Below, piece after piece: positions 1-8,997 of a DNA stretch of 45,916 nucleotides. The position numbers were made by a program, and so were the translations under genes. This DNA comes from a virus: positions 1 through 45,916 of the IMG/VR virus record IMGVR_UViG_3300048834_001291; one strand, written 5' to 3'. Every line of letters begins with the position of its first letter. The stretch's first letter is position 1. The notes under the pieces were generated by a model that was not told the DNA's origin, searched no databases, and saw only the letters and a list, made by a program, of their open reading frames with translations.

Positions 1-1125
1 ATGCAGATCGCGTTCAAACCAGCCCGCAAGCGGCCCTGGTACGTGGATTTGCGGGCGGTGGGAGGTGGGCAGCGATTCTTTCTCACCGAAAAAGAGGCGA
101 AGGACGCGGTGAAGGCCGCATCCAAGGACAGGCAGGAGATCGGCCGCGAATGGGCAGATTTGGCGCCCCGCGACCGTTTGAAGGTCGTCCGGATCCTCGA
201 CGAGATGAAAGCAGCGGGCACGACGCTCGAAACCGTCTGGGCTGCCTGGAAGGCCAAGGAGATCGCTGCCCCGCGCACCGGTCCCACGCTCGGGGCTGCC
301 ATCACCCAACTCGTTGCGGCAAAACGCGAAGCCAACCTTCGATCCGCGTACATTGACGGGCTGGAGAACTACCTGGAATCGTTCGCCAAGGGTCGGGAGA
401 AGATCCCGGTCGACGCGATCACCGCTGACGACGTTCTCGACTGGTTCACCGCTCGCGCAGAGAAACCCGCCACGAAGGCCTCGAACATCGGGCGGCTCTC
501 GGCCCTGTTCACCTTCGCGATCCGACGCCGATGGAGGACCGACAATCCGGTGGACGTGGTGGAGCGTCCCCGCCTGGAGGGGCGACCGCCTCAGATCCTC
601 ACAGTCCGTCAGGCCGCGAAGGTCCTGGTGTGGGTGAAGCGGAAACACCCCAAGGGCCTCGCCTGGTTCGCCCTGGCCCTCATGGCGGGAATCCGCCCCG
701 AGGAGTGCGATCGGCTGTCCTGGGATGCCGTGAATCTCAAGGACGGGATCGTCACCATCGACGCGGCGGCCTCGAAGGTGCGCCGGCGCCGGATCGTCCA
801 CCTCCAGCCTGCCGCCGTCGCCTGGCTGAAGCTCGCGAAGGAGCTGAAGGCCGACCTTCCTCTGGCATTCATCACCCGCCGACGTTACCTCCGCGGCCTT
901 CGGGCGAAGCTCGGGTTCGCCTCCTGGCCGCAGGACATCCTCCGCCACACCTGCGCCTCCTACCTCATGGCACAGTGGCAGGACGCCGGCCGCGTGGCGG
1001 CGGAACTAGGCAACTCGGCCGGGGTTCTCCTGCGCCATTATCGAGAGCTGGTGCGTCGAGAGGACGCGGAGCGGTTCTGGAAACTGATGCCTCAGGCTCC
1101 TGATCGACTTTCACACCATGCGTGA
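1..1125 (+). CDS. int: Phage integrase (tyrosine recombinase)
   Basis: This protein should catalyse site-specific insertion and excision of the element. The N-terminal part (to about residue 190) looks like an arm/core-binding domain with a SAM-like helical stretch, and the rest is the catalytic domain. Box I is AGIRPEE (Arg232), a basic SKVRRR stretch gives the likely beta-hairpin Lys259, box II is DILRHTCASY (Arg315, His316) and the nucleophile is most likely Tyr347 in LLRHYREL. The usual His of HxxR is Asp312 and the usual His/Trp of LGH is Asn338; I recall the LGNS...HYREL form from verrucomicrobial integrases. At 374 aa the length is normal. It is the first gene on the plus strand, followed by the restriction-modification pair. 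Upstream sequence is not in the window, so the start is taken as the first ATG. Confidence 0.93.
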   Translation: MQIAFKPARKRPWYVDLRAVGGGQRFFLTEKEAKDAVKAASKDRQEIGREWADLAPRDRLKVVRILDEMKAAGTTLETVWAAWKAKEIAAPRTGPTLGAAITQLVAAKREANLRSAYIDGLENYLESFAKGREKIPVDAITADDVLDWFTARAEKPATKASNIGRLSALFTFAIRRRWRTDNPVDVVERPRLEGRPPQILTVRQAAKVLVWVKRKHPKGLAWFALALMAGIRPEECDRLSWDAVNLKDGIVTIDAAASKVRRRRIVHLQPAAVAWLKLAKELKADLPLAFITRRRYLRGLRAKLGFASWPQDILRHTCASYLMAQWQDAGRVAAELGNSAGVLLRHYRELVRREDAERFWKLMPQAPDRLSHHA

Positions 1126-1155
1126 TTATCTTCAGGAACGCGTTTTTGTTCACCC

Positions 1156-2604
1156 GTGAAGACGAAGATCTTGGGCCAATACTTCACCCCGGATGAGGTG
1201 GCCAGCAGCCTGGTGCGTTGGGTGGTGCAACGCCCAGGGGACAGGCTGCTTGATCCATCGTGCGGTGATGGCCAGTTCCTCAAAGCGCACAGGTTCGCGG
1301 TTGGGGTGGAGATTGATCACGCGCATGCCGTTCGTGCTCGCGAACGCGCGCCAGCGGCACTTGTACACGGGGGAGACTTTTTCATCTGGGCCTCGGCTAC
1401 TGAGGAGCGGTTCGATGCGATCGCTGGCAATCCCCCATTCATCCGGTACCAGCGGTTCTCGGGCGAATCGAGGTCTCGTGCGCTTGCGGCTGCACGAAGC
1501 ATGGGCGCGAACTTCAGCTCCCTTGCGTCCTCATGGGCGCCTTTCGTCATCTCTGCCGCATGCTTGCTGAATCCAGGCGGTCGTATGGCGTTCGTCGTCC
1601 CAGCCGAGATTGGGCATGCGAGGTATGCCCAGGCGCTGCTACCAGCCCTGTGCTCCCACTTCGAACGGGTACAAATCGTGGCTTGCCGAGAGAAACTTTT
1701 TCCATCTCTCGCCGAGGACTGCTGGCTCCTTTTCTGTGCTGGGTTCGGCGGCCGGAGCTCGGGAATCCACCTCAGCAGCACTGAAGTCTTCAAGGAATCC
1801 GCCCGTCCCCCTCGACGGTCACGGTTCGTCTCCCTTGCCGAATGGCAGCGCATCGGTATGCGACTGCGTCCGTTCCTCCTATCCGAGGACGCATTATCCC
1901 TGTACGAGAGATTCCTCCAAGACCCCGGCGTCAGTAGGCTTGGCGCCCTTGCGTCTACCAATATTGGGTACGTGAGCGGGGCTAATTCATTCTTTCACCT
2001 CCGCCCAAGCGACTTGGAGAAGTTCGACATCCCGCGTTCCTTCACGCGGGTCACAATACGCAAATCGGAACAGCTCCCACACGGTCGTGTGGACGAGCGG
2101 GTCGTTCAACAGTGGATCCAAGCGGACGATCAAGTGCTTCTGATGGACCTGAAGTCTGCCAGCGAGCTGCCACAAAGCATTCGTCGGTATCTCGACAGCG
2201 ATGAAGGGCATGAGGCTCGTGCAAGCTACAAGTGCCGGTCGCGCACCCCATGGTACGCAGTGCCAGACGTGAAGACCCCAGATGCCTTCATGAGCGTCAT
2301 GGCAGGAGATCGGCCGATCTTGGTTGAGAACGCTGCGGGTTGCTCGTGTACAAACTCGATCCTTGCCCTCTCGCTGAAGCCCGGCACTCGCTTTTCTGCC
2401 ATCAGCAGCGGTTGGAATTCAGCACTCGCTGAACTGGGTGCGGAGATCGAGGGCCATCCGCTTGGTGGGGGAATGCTGAAACTTGAGCCGCGGGAGGCGG
2501 CGGCGATTCCGATCCCAGGCCCAAGTGTCAGGATTAACCCCGAGGAGGAATCGATTCTAAGGGCGGCAACAAAGCAGGCCCGTGCATGGCGTCACTATGA
2601 CTAA
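1156..2604 (+). CDS. DNA adenine methyltransferase of an R-M pair
   Basis: Class I SAM-dependent N6-adenine methyltransferase of the gamma type, predicted to protect host and phage DNA from the neighbouring endonuclease. Motifs appear in gamma order: GQYFTP (motif X, residues 7-12), DPSCGDGQF (motif I, 33-41) and NPPF (motif IV, 92-95), followed by a GRMAFVVP strand typical of the later core. Residues from about 230 to the end are a long variable part that probably contains the target recognition domain. The start is GTG, 30 bases after the integrase stop. The stop overlaps the ATG of the next gene by 8 bases, so the two are probably translationally coupled. The family resembles stand-alone type II M.PaeR7I-like enzymes. 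The recognition sequence cannot be read from the gene. Confidence 0.87.
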   Translation: MKTKILGQYFTPDEVASSLVRWVVQRPGDRLLDPSCGDGQFLKAHRFAVGVEIDHAHAVRARERAPAALVHGGDFFIWASATEERFDAIAGNPPFIRYQRFSGESRSRALAAARSMGANFSSLASSWAPFVISAACLLNPGGRMAFVVPAEIGHARYAQALLPALCSHFERVQIVACREKLFPSLAEDCWLLFCAGFGGRSSGIHLSSTEVFKESARPPRRSRFVSLAEWQRIGMRLRPFLLSEDALSLYERFLQDPGVSRLGALASTNIGYVSGANSFFHLRPSDLEKFDIPRSFTRVTIRKSEQLPHGRVDERVVQQWIQADDQVLLMDLKSASELPQSIRRYLDSDEGHEARASYKCRSRTPWYAVPDVKTPDAFMSVMAGDRPILVENAAGCSCTNSILALSLKPGTRFSAISSGWNSALAELGAEIEGHPLGGGMLKLEPREAAAIPIPGPSVRINPEEESILRAATKQARAWRHYD

Positions 2605-3451
2605 TTGGGTTCCTGACTTCATCGACCTCCGAAAAGCCCTCACGGAGTTCGTCACTTGTGACCTGACTCAGGGACAGGCTCACATTAAGCCGCTGCATCA
2701 ATACATCGCGCTGCGTTTGGTTATCGAGGGCGGGTTTTTGCCAGAGGAGATCACGCCAAGGCCACCCCTGATCGCAGATAAGAACCAACTTCGTTTCAGC
2801 GAGGCTTCCGGCACACAGAGCGAACAGACGATTCTTGGCGGACTTAAGTCAAAGAACATCGACGTGGTTGTCTGCAAGGATGGAGTCGGGCCTGTCGTGG
2901 CGATCTCGGTCAAGGGCACCAAGGGGGCATTCCGCAATCTCGTTAACCGGATGGAAGAGGCCATTGGTGACTGCACCAACATCCACATCATGTACCCGGG
3001 CCTCGTCTATGGCTTTTTCCAAGTGATCCAGGGCAACCGACCCGGGCATCCCGGTCTGAAGTCCAACGACTTCGCGCTTACCGAGGACGGAGATGTGGTT
3101 GGTTCGATCAAGCGTTACCATGACGTCCTGACAGGACTTTCCGGTCGTCGATTCGTTCGCGACGACTTCACACGATACGAGGCGGTCGGCTTCAGCCTCG
3201 TGGAGGCGCTTGGCGAGGATCAGGGAGCGGTCCTTCCGGGTTTCCCACCAGCGGGAAGTCCACTCCAGCCGCAACAATTTTTCGATACGCTCTTGAACGT
3301 GTACGACCTGCGATTCCCGTACGTCGCAGCAGACATGCGCAAATTGAGGCGGTGCGAATGGTCGCCCGATAGTCCTGCTTTTTCGTCCATCGGCGGAACT
3401 GATGGATGGATGGACGCGTTGGGATACCTTCCACGCATCAGCGGCGACTAA
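2597..3451 (+). CDS. Putative type II restriction endonuclease
   Basis: The best candidate for the nuclease partner of the upstream methyltransferase. From the chosen ATG it is 284 aa; a GTG 15 bases earlier is possible, but the ATG gives a tight 8-base overlap with the methyltransferase stop. A PD-(D/E)XK-like core is visible: Asp89 in KNIDVVV, then about 15 residues later VVAISVKG with Lys106. The acidic residue before the lysine is replaced by Ser104, which occurs in divergent members of the fold. The following amphipathic NLVNRMEEAIGD helix and a hydrophobic strand are also typical. Function is inferred from this core and from being coupled to a methyltransferase; no close family was recognised. 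Confidence 0.65.
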   Translation: MTNWVPDFIDLRKALTEFVTCDLTQGQAHIKPLHQYIALRLVIEGGFLPEEITPRPPLIADKNQLRFSEASGTQSEQTILGGLKSKNIDVVVCKDGVGPVVAISVKGTKGAFRNLVNRMEEAIGDCTNIHIMYPGLVYGFFQVIQGNRPGHPGLKSNDFALTEDGDVVGSIKRYHDVLTGLSGRRFVRDDFTRYEAVGFSLVEALGEDQGAVLPGFPPAGSPLQPQQFFDTLLNVYDLRFPYVAADMRKLRRCEWSPDSPAFSSIGGTDGWMDALGYLPRISGD

Positions 3452-3587
3452 GGCGTACGGCTAATCGCGCGATTTCCCACGAGGCCATGCTCTGAAGGAC
3501 GATCAGATCCCACCAGAAACCGGAGATCCTCCACAGAATCCGCGCGATGATCCTCATGCCCTGACAACGGGCGTTTCGTGACGAACC

Positions 3588-6146
3588 TTACACGATGTTC
3601 CATCCAGGCGGCGTTTCGTCGACCGCCTGCGCGTAATCCTCCTGGACCGTCGGCGAGTCGGAGAGCCCCATGGCGGTCGCCCGCGCGTAGAGCGACTTCT
3701 GGCCGGTGACGGACACCGGGCTCGAATAGGTCGTCCAGGTCCCCGTCGGGGCCTGGCCCAGCTCCCTTAGCTCATATTCGATCGTCGCGCCTGGGGTGCT
3801 GCTGGCCAGGGTGACGGCGACCGGGAACGCAGCCACAGCGCCGCCCGGGGGAGTGGCAACCGGTGCGATGGCGGCTGTGTCCGCGCCAGGATTCGTCCGA
3901 AGCCGCAGCATCACCGGCGAGCCGCCGCCTCCGGGTGTCATCTGCACCTCACGCCGCCGTCCCGTGCTGTCGTCCGCAACCACGTAGAGCCTCCAGTCCC
4001 CCTCGGTCATCGCGCTGCTCGAGGGCCGGAAGGCGACGCTGCGGGTCAGCGTGCCCGTCGGCCCCGTCGTGACCGCCAGGAGGGTCCGGGAATCTGTTCC
4101 GAGCCGGGCGATGAGCGTGAGGCCGACCAGGTCCGAACCGGCGTCCGTGGCCTGGGCGGTCAGGCTGAAGTCGTCGGTCAGGGCGAAGTCGTCGTCGAAG
4201 TCAGTGATCTCCACCCAGTTGCGCTTCACACTGAGCCACACGGCATCCGGCGCATACGGGTCGTCGAAGGTGTACGGGATGTCGGGACAGACGTCCGTGT
4301 CCGAGACGTCGGCCTCCCCCCATGCGTTGAACGACTGCAACCGGAAGGTCGCCGTCGCCGCGGCCGCCGCGTACGCCGGGAATCGAGCGTGGGAGTAGGT
4401 CACGAGGTCCTCGCCGAGGAGGATGAAGGCTCGGTCGTCCGCGGCGAACGCGAGCTGCCGGGTTCCGAAGCGCGCCCGGCGCACCTTGAGCCGGTAGAAC
4501 GGCTCTCCGTCGATGATCCGGATGCCTTTCAGGGCCATCACCTCGAACTGTGAGGGGTCCGACGCCTTGAACACCCACACCAGCACCGCTGCGTCGCTGA
4601 TCGAGTCCGCCGTCTGGGTCGTGGACACCTTCGTCAGGTCCTGGGCGTTCGTCGCGGGGTCGAGCGTCAGGCGGAGGGATTCCCCGTCGTCGTCCGGAGG
4701 AACGGTGCCCGCCGCCGGCGCATCGGCGCTGTACGCCTGTTGGAGGGTTCCGGTGATCGCCCAGCCGGTCTGCCCGCCGAGCTGGTAGAATAGGCCGCTG
4801 CCGTCCTCCTGCTGAAGGTGGACGTACAGTCCGAGGGACAGCGGGTCGGTCCGGGCCGCAAGCACCGCGATGCGGACGGTCGTGTCACCACCCGCCAGCA
4901 CGGGCGGCACCTGGACGATCTGTTGCAGGCTGACCTCCTCCGCCTCGACCTCCTGGGGTTCCCCCAGCCCCTGCACGGTCGCCTGATGGGGTGCGGGCGC
5001 GATCCCCCTCTCCGCGGCGAAGCGGAGGAGCACTCGGCCGGCGTCGGACGCCGGGTGGGTCTTCTCCAGGCACCGACAGACGATGGAAAGCTGGACGGGG
5101 TCGTGGTTCAGCAGGAAGACGTCCCCGGGCAGAATCGCGACAGCCTTCTCGGCGCGGACATCCAGGGTGCCGGACAGACTCGTCTCGGAGGCCATCCGCA
5201 CCAGCTCGGCCGCGTGGTCAGCCGCCTGCTGGGGTCTGGTGATGAACGGGCGTTCGATCCGTGCCTGACGGGGTTCCCCGACCACCTCCCGGTTCCAGGC
5301 CGACACGGCCCGGGCTCCCGCATCCTTGAACGCGCGCTCGCGATCACGGAACCGGACGAGGACCTCGTTCACGGTATCGGCCCACCCTTCGGCATCGAAC
5401 TCCACCTCCTCGACGAGGTCGTGGACGTCGATCGTGGTGGTCGCGTCGAACGCGGGGGCGGCCTCGTTGTGAATGAACCTGCCCGCCTCAACCGCGCCGT
5501 CGGAGTTCCAGCGCAGCCACCCATCGAAGTAGACGAGGATTCCCGCCACGGCGGAACGGAAGGCCGTGCCCTGGTCCAGGACGGCCGAAAGATGCGTCCT
5601 GGCCGACTGGGCGGTGAGCGCGTCCGCCGTCGTCTGCCAGGACGGGGCGTCGAGCAGGCTTTGAGGCTGCCCGAGGCCGAAGACCGGATCCGTCACGAGT
5701 TCGGCGAGGGCCGCGAGGGGGTTGGCCTGGTGATCGGCGTCCAGATCGGCCGCCGGGCCGGTGAGGGTCGCCTGACGGGCCTTCCGACGGACCACGAACT
5801 CGACGTTCGGCGCCGACGTGCGCTCCCGGCCGAACAGGAAGTCCTTGAGAACGACCCACGCCTGCCGCCGATAGGGCGGGTGGTGCGCCAGCTCCGGGGT
5901 GAGGGTCGTGTTCACGACCTGGTCGTCCGTGCCCCAGTAGAAGATCACGGTCCCGTAGCCGGCGACGGCGATGCTCTGGGGGTTGGTGATGCCGACGCCG
6001 GTCCGCGACATCGGCCCCTCCCAGACCGTCTTCTTGTCGACGATGATCGAGACCAGCTCGTCGACAGGCCCGGCGCACACCAGGCCCGCGATCGACCCGA
6101 AATAGTCCTTCGCCTTGCCGCCGCCGCCGCGTTTGCCACCACCCAT
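3588..6146 (-). CDS. Tail tip / host-specificity protein (gpJ-like)
   Basis: At 852 aa this is the last gene of the tail operon and the expected central tail-tip (baseplate hub) protein that contacts the host. It begins with a Gly/Lys-rich stretch followed by KDYFGSIAGLVCAGPVDEL, an N-terminal pattern I know from phage tip proteins of the gpJ/GTA host-specificity type. The middle (about residues 150-380) has the mixed alpha/beta sequence expected of hub domains. The C-terminal third is beta-rich, with fibronectin-like stretches ending in SPVSVTGQKSLYARA, a chitobiase/bacterial-Ig-like C-terminal motif. It follows a small gene by 15 bases. Its 3' end faces the endonuclease gene across a 136-base convergent spacer in which no convincing terminator was seen. 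Confidence 0.82.
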   Translation of the reverse strand: MGGGKRGGGGKAKDYFGSIAGLVCAGPVDELVSIIVDKKTVWEGPMSRTGVGITNPQSIAVAGYGTVIFYWGTDDQVVNTTLTPELAHHPPYRRQAWVVLKDFLFGRERTSAPNVEFVVRRKARQATLTGPAADLDADHQANPLAALAELVTDPVFGLGQPQSLLDAPSWQTTADALTAQSARTHLSAVLDQGTAFRSAVAGILVYFDGWLRWNSDGAVEAGRFIHNEAAPAFDATTTIDVHDLVEEVEFDAEGWADTVNEVLVRFRDRERAFKDAGARAVSAWNREVVGEPRQARIERPFITRPQQAADHAAELVRMASETSLSGTLDVRAEKAVAILPGDVFLLNHDPVQLSIVCRCLEKTHPASDAGRVLLRFAAERGIAPAPHQATVQGLGEPQEVEAEEVSLQQIVQVPPVLAGGDTTVRIAVLAARTDPLSLGLYVHLQQEDGSGLFYQLGGQTGWAITGTLQQAYSADAPAAGTVPPDDDGESLRLTLDPATNAQDLTKVSTTQTADSISDAAVLVWVFKASDPSQFEVMALKGIRIIDGEPFYRLKVRRARFGTRQLAFAADDRAFILLGEDLVTYSHARFPAYAAAAATATFRLQSFNAWGEADVSDTDVCPDIPYTFDDPYAPDAVWLSVKRNWVEITDFDDDFALTDDFSLTAQATDAGSDLVGLTLIARLGTDSRTLLAVTTGPTGTLTRSVAFRPSSSAMTEGDWRLYVVADDSTGRRREVQMTPGGGGSPVMLRLRTNPGADTAAIAPVATPPGGAVAAFPVAVTLASSTPGATIEYELRELGQAPTGTWTTYSSPVSVTGQKSLYARATAMGLSDSPTVQEDYAQAVDETPPGWNIV

Positions 6147-6161
6147 CGCGTCCTCCTGCTC

Positions 6162-6359
6162 CTATTTCTTCCCCGGCCGCGCCAGCGGGGCGTCCTTGGT
6201 GAACTGGTTGAAGGGGTCGCACAGCCACTTCAGGGTGAACTTGGCCTCGCCCGCGAACACAGGCACCACGATCACCTGCTGGTTGGTGCTCAGGTCCTCC
6301 TCCGACAGGTTGCCGGGATCGGGTTCGGTGTCCGGCAGACGCTCAAGTCCCTTGCTCAT
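6162..6359 (-). CDS. Small tail-module protein, unknown
   Basis: A 65-aa acidic-to-neutral protein with a conserved-looking core (VIVVPVFAGEAKFTLKW) and no signal or membrane segment. It sits between the NlpC/P60 gene, whose TGA overlaps its ATG in an ATGA arrangement, and the tail tip gene. Position alone suggests a tail-tip assembly or tail-associated role. No family recognised. Confidence 0.6.
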   Translation of the reverse strand: MSKGLERLPDTEPDPGNLSEEDLSTNQQVIVVPVFAGEAKFTLKWLCDPFNQFTKDAPLARPGKK

Positions 6360-6835
6360 GGTTCAACGGGCCTCCAGAGCGCCAGCAGGCGATGTCCCCA
6401 TGTCGGGTCCTCGAGGGCGCTCTGGACGGTCCCGAGGTGCTCGATGGCGTGCAGGAACACCCCCGGCCAGACGCAGACGCCGATGTGATGCAGGGTGCGG
6501 AGGATCCGGAAGCCCAGGAGGTCCCCCGGCATCACGGTGAGCGGGTCGGCGACCGCAAAGCGGATGAACTCGGTCCTGTTATCCAGCCATCCCTCGATCA
6601 GGCTGGAACCGTTGAACCGCGCGTGGGCCGCTGGCGCGTCGGGCAGGTCCACGAGCAGGAACCCGGCCGCCCGATACAACGCGCCGACGAGCTTGTGACA
6701 GCATACGCCGCCCTTCGGGCCCGGCGAGCAGGAGTTCGGGAAGAAGGGCGTGCCCGTCCATCGGAGGGCTTCCGCCTGGAGGGCCCTCAGGCGATCGGGC
6801 CGATCCGCACGAAACCAGGGTGTCCGGTTGCTCAT
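6356..6835 (-). CDS. NlpC/P60-family tail peptidase
   Basis: A 159-aa cysteine peptidase-like protein that in tailed phages rides near the tail tip and cuts peptidoglycan peptides during entry. The likely nucleophile lies in GGVCCHKLVGALYRAAGF (Cys45 or Cys46 at the start of a helix), and the catalytic His lies in TLHHIGVCV (about residues 117-118), the usual Cys-then-His order of the family. The start at MSNRTPW was chosen because its ATG overlaps the TGA of the upstream BR0599-like gene by four bases; the open frame runs much further upstream but that part is antisense-like. The same tail order (BR0599, NlpC/P60, tip) is found in gene-transfer-agent-type tails. It is the only recognisable peptidoglycan hydrolase in the window. 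Confidence 0.8.
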   Translation of the reverse strand: MSNRTPWFRADRPDRLRALQAEALRWTGTPFFPNSCSPGPKGGVCCHKLVGALYRAAGFLLVDLPDAPAAHARFNGSSLIEGWLDNRTEFIRFAVADPLTVMPGDLLGFRILRTLHHIGVCVWPGVFLHAIEHLGTVQSALEDPTWGHRLLALWRPVEP

Positions 6836-7572
6836 GACTTCTTTCCTCCCCCCACCGAGGCGCTGACTTTCACGAGAGACGGGTTTCCGATGGGCATGTA
6901 GGGGTGCCCCCCGAAGTTCAGGCGGTTGTTGAACTTCCCCTGGGGATTCGTGTCGCCGTGGTGCGCGCCGCAGGTCTCCCAGCGACCGTCGCACCCTGGA
7001 AACAGGGAGACCTCCTCGCCGACCTCGGGAAATGCCAGCGGATCCCGCGCGAGGGTGATGGTCAGGGCTCCCCCGGTGACCGTGGAGGACCTGAGGATCG
7101 GGCGTCGACACCAGGTCGCGCCAGAGCCGAACTCCGCCCACCCGCCGGCGAACCAGTGCTCGAAATAGGCCGGGGTCGGCCCGGAGACGCGCTGTAGGTC
7201 CTCGAGTTCGAACTCGAACGGGAAACCCGGATCGCCCGCGTCGGCGATTGTCGCGGTAAATCGCCACGCGGTCCTGACGAGCCCGCAGCCGGTGTCGAAC
7301 AGCACATGGTTGCAGCCCGTCTGCATGCGGAAGCGAGGGACCTGCCGGTCGAACACCGCGCCCCCGGTGCGGCACCGGGCGGTGATGATCCGGCCGCGCA
7401 CCGTCGCCCGGGAGATTTCGCCCACGAACACGATGGCGTTCGACAGCACGGTCACGGTAGGCGTGCCGTTCCCGACCAACGGGCTGCCGGACACCCACAG
7501 GCTGAAGTCCCCGCCATTGGCGGTTTCCACCACGGGTGCCCCGTGCAGCCAATTGTCGAGGGTGCCGCTCAT
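6832..7572 (-). CDS. Phage BR0599 / DUF2163-like tail protein
   Basis: A 246-aa tail protein of the phage_BR0599/DUF2163 group, known from siphophages and gene transfer agents just before the NlpC/P60 peptidase. Diagnostic features are the paired-cysteine GCNHVLFDTGCGL stretch in the middle and the C-terminal GCDGRWETCGAHHGD segment followed by FNNRLNFGGHP. In GTA structures this family forms hub domains and carries metal- or cluster-binding cysteines; the cysteine spacing here is consistent but ligand binding is inferred. The ATG overlaps the TGA of the gene before it (ATGA), favouring this start over an in-frame GTG 21 bases upstream. Confidence 0.85.
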   Translation of the reverse strand: MSGTLDNWLHGAPVVETANGGDFSLWVSGSPLVGNGTPTVTVLSNAIVFVGEISRATVRGRIITARCRTGGAVFDRQVPRFRMQTGCNHVLFDTGCGLVRTAWRFTATIADAGDPGFPFEFELEDLQRVSGPTPAYFEHWFAGGWAEFGSGATWCRRPILRSSTVTGGALTITLARDPLAFPEVGEEVSLFPGCDGRWETCGAHHGDTNPQGKFNNRLNFGGHPYMPIGNPSLVKVSASVGGGKKS

Positions 7573-8048
7573 GCGACCTGGATCGTGTCCCACCAGGCTC
7601 CGGCGTCTCCGCCGTGGTGCCAGGAGGCCAGTTCGACCACCACCCCGCCCGCGGACGCGGCGGTGAACGAAATCGGACCGATCCTCACCCAGGACGCTCC
7701 GGTCGGGGCGGTGGCGATCAGGTCGGTTGCGATGCCCACTTCGGCGTTGGCAAGCACCCTCAGCGTCGGTCGTGGGAGGTCGGCTGATGGCTGTTTGACG
7801 CGCACCGACACCGATCGCGGACCGGCCTCCACACCGAGGCGGAACCGCAACGACCCGCCACGAGGCACGCGCAGGCAGGGCGGGGCCGGAAATCCATCAT
7901 CGTCGACGCGCCCGGAGCCCAGCGGCAGGACGTCGGATTGAAGGCAGACGATGGTCCTGTTGGTGAGCGGGTACACCAGCGGGTTCGCCACCCGGCCCGA
8001 AGGCTCCAACTGGCCCAGGCACTCCGCGATGTTCCCGTGGTCCGCCAT
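7569..8048 (-). CDS. Putative tail/fibre-associated protein
   Basis: A 159-aa protein, beta-rich by eye, with a C-terminal strand-turn pattern ending VVELASWHHGGDAGAWWDTIQV that resembles a small jelly-roll or carbohydrate-binding fold. There is no signal peptide or membrane helix. It lies in the tail-tip gene run with a 3-base gap from the preceding gene and a four-base overlap with the following one. A virion accessory or receptor-contact role is inferred from position; no family identified. Confidence 0.6.
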   Translation of the reverse strand: MADHGNIAECLGQLEPSGRVANPLVYPLTNRTIVCLQSDVLPLGSGRVDDDGFPAPPCLRVPRGGSLRFRLGVEAGPRSVSVRVKQPSADLPRPTLRVLANAEVGIATDLIATAPTGASWVRIGPISFTAASAGGVVVELASWHHGGDAGAWWDTIQVA

Positions 8049-8051
8049 AGC

Positions 8052-8993
8052 TCAGTTCCGTTCGACGGTGTCGGAGGCCTCAACGAACATCCGGCCGTTC
8101 GTGTTGGCGCTGTTCGCGACGCGGCCGACATGCAGAAAGGATCGTCCGGTGAGTTGGCCCACTCCGCCCACCGTGTCCCCCTGGGCGTAGGTGATGGCGG
8201 TATAGGGATGACTCGGAGCCCAGATGCCGCGGAGCCGACCCCGGAGGACGACGCCAGGGGCATCGGACATGCGGATGAACAGCGGTGCGAGGAGCAGTCC
8301 GCCGTTCGCCGGGTTCGGGAAGGCAACCGTGCCGTTGCAGTTCGCGATGTCGCCAAAGCCAGCGACGACGTCACACTGAGGGCTTTTGACGAGTCCCGTG
8401 GAATCACGGAAAACGTAGTGCCCGTTCATTGCCGAGTAGCCGGCTTGCGCGGTCATGCCGATGCCCTCGATGCCCGCGATCCAGTTGTTGGTGTTCTCCC
8501 AGTAGCGGGAGATCAGGGCGACGCCATAGTCGTCGTTTGGCAGGAACGAGAAGAACTCCCCGAAGTAGGTGCCGCTGACCACACCCGAGGCGTCGTAGTG
8601 CGTGAACAAGACGAAGGTGCGGTCGTCGGCAGCGAGCCACCACTGGCGCGAGGAAGAATCCGCCGCCGCCGACTTCTTCAGGATCAGGTGGCCAGCAGAG
8701 GCGACGGGATCGGTCCCGGAATCGATGTCCGTCATCCCCTCGAACGACTGAATGCGGGCCTCGGTGGCCAAAGTCGAGTTGGCCTCATCGACACGGAGGT
8801 AGGCACGGAGCCGGCCGCTGCCCATCCGAAAGGCCGCACGGTTGGTGTCCGTGAACGGCTTCGACCAGCCGGCGGCAGGCTGGCTTCCGTACCCGTTGAC
8901 CAGACATGCGTCGAGGAGGGCTATGAGCGAACCGCGGGTGCCGTTGAGGACGGGGGCGCTCGTGTCGTCGTGCTTGTAGATTCGCCAGGGCAT
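8052..8993 (-). CDS. Putative virion tail protein
   Basis: A 313-aa protein starting MPWRIYKHDDTSAPVL. The recurring WWLAADDRTFVLFTH block (residues about 117-132) and the Ala/Gly-rich beta sequence resemble tail or baseplate-associated proteins of several Mu-like and siphophage genomes, whose biochemical role is unknown to me. It is separated by only a few bases from both neighbours, so it belongs to the tail operon. It may form part of the adhesion apparatus together with the collagen-like fibre two genes upstream. The homology impression is from memory. Confidence 0.6.
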   Translation of the reverse strand: MPWRIYKHDDTSAPVLNGTRGSLIALLDACLVNGYGSQPAAGWSKPFTDTNRAAFRMGSGRLRAYLRVDEANSTLATEARIQSFEGMTDIDSGTDPVASAGHLILKKSAAADSSSRQWWLAADDRTFVLFTHYDASGVVSGTYFGEFFSFLPNDDYGVALISRYWENTNNWIAGIEGIGMTAQAGYSAMNGHYVFRDSTGLVKSPQCDVVAGFGDIANCNGTVAFPNPANGGLLLAPLFIRMSDAPGVVLRGRLRGIWAPSHPYTAITYAQGDTVGGVGQLTGRSFLHVGRVANSANTNGRMFVEASDTVERN

Positions 8994-8997
8994 GGGG

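Noticed and set aside
3452-3587. Terminator between the endonuclease and tail tip genes
   Set aside because: Only short dyads (ATCGCGCGAT, TTCGTGACGAA) were found and no T-tract, so no terminator is called.
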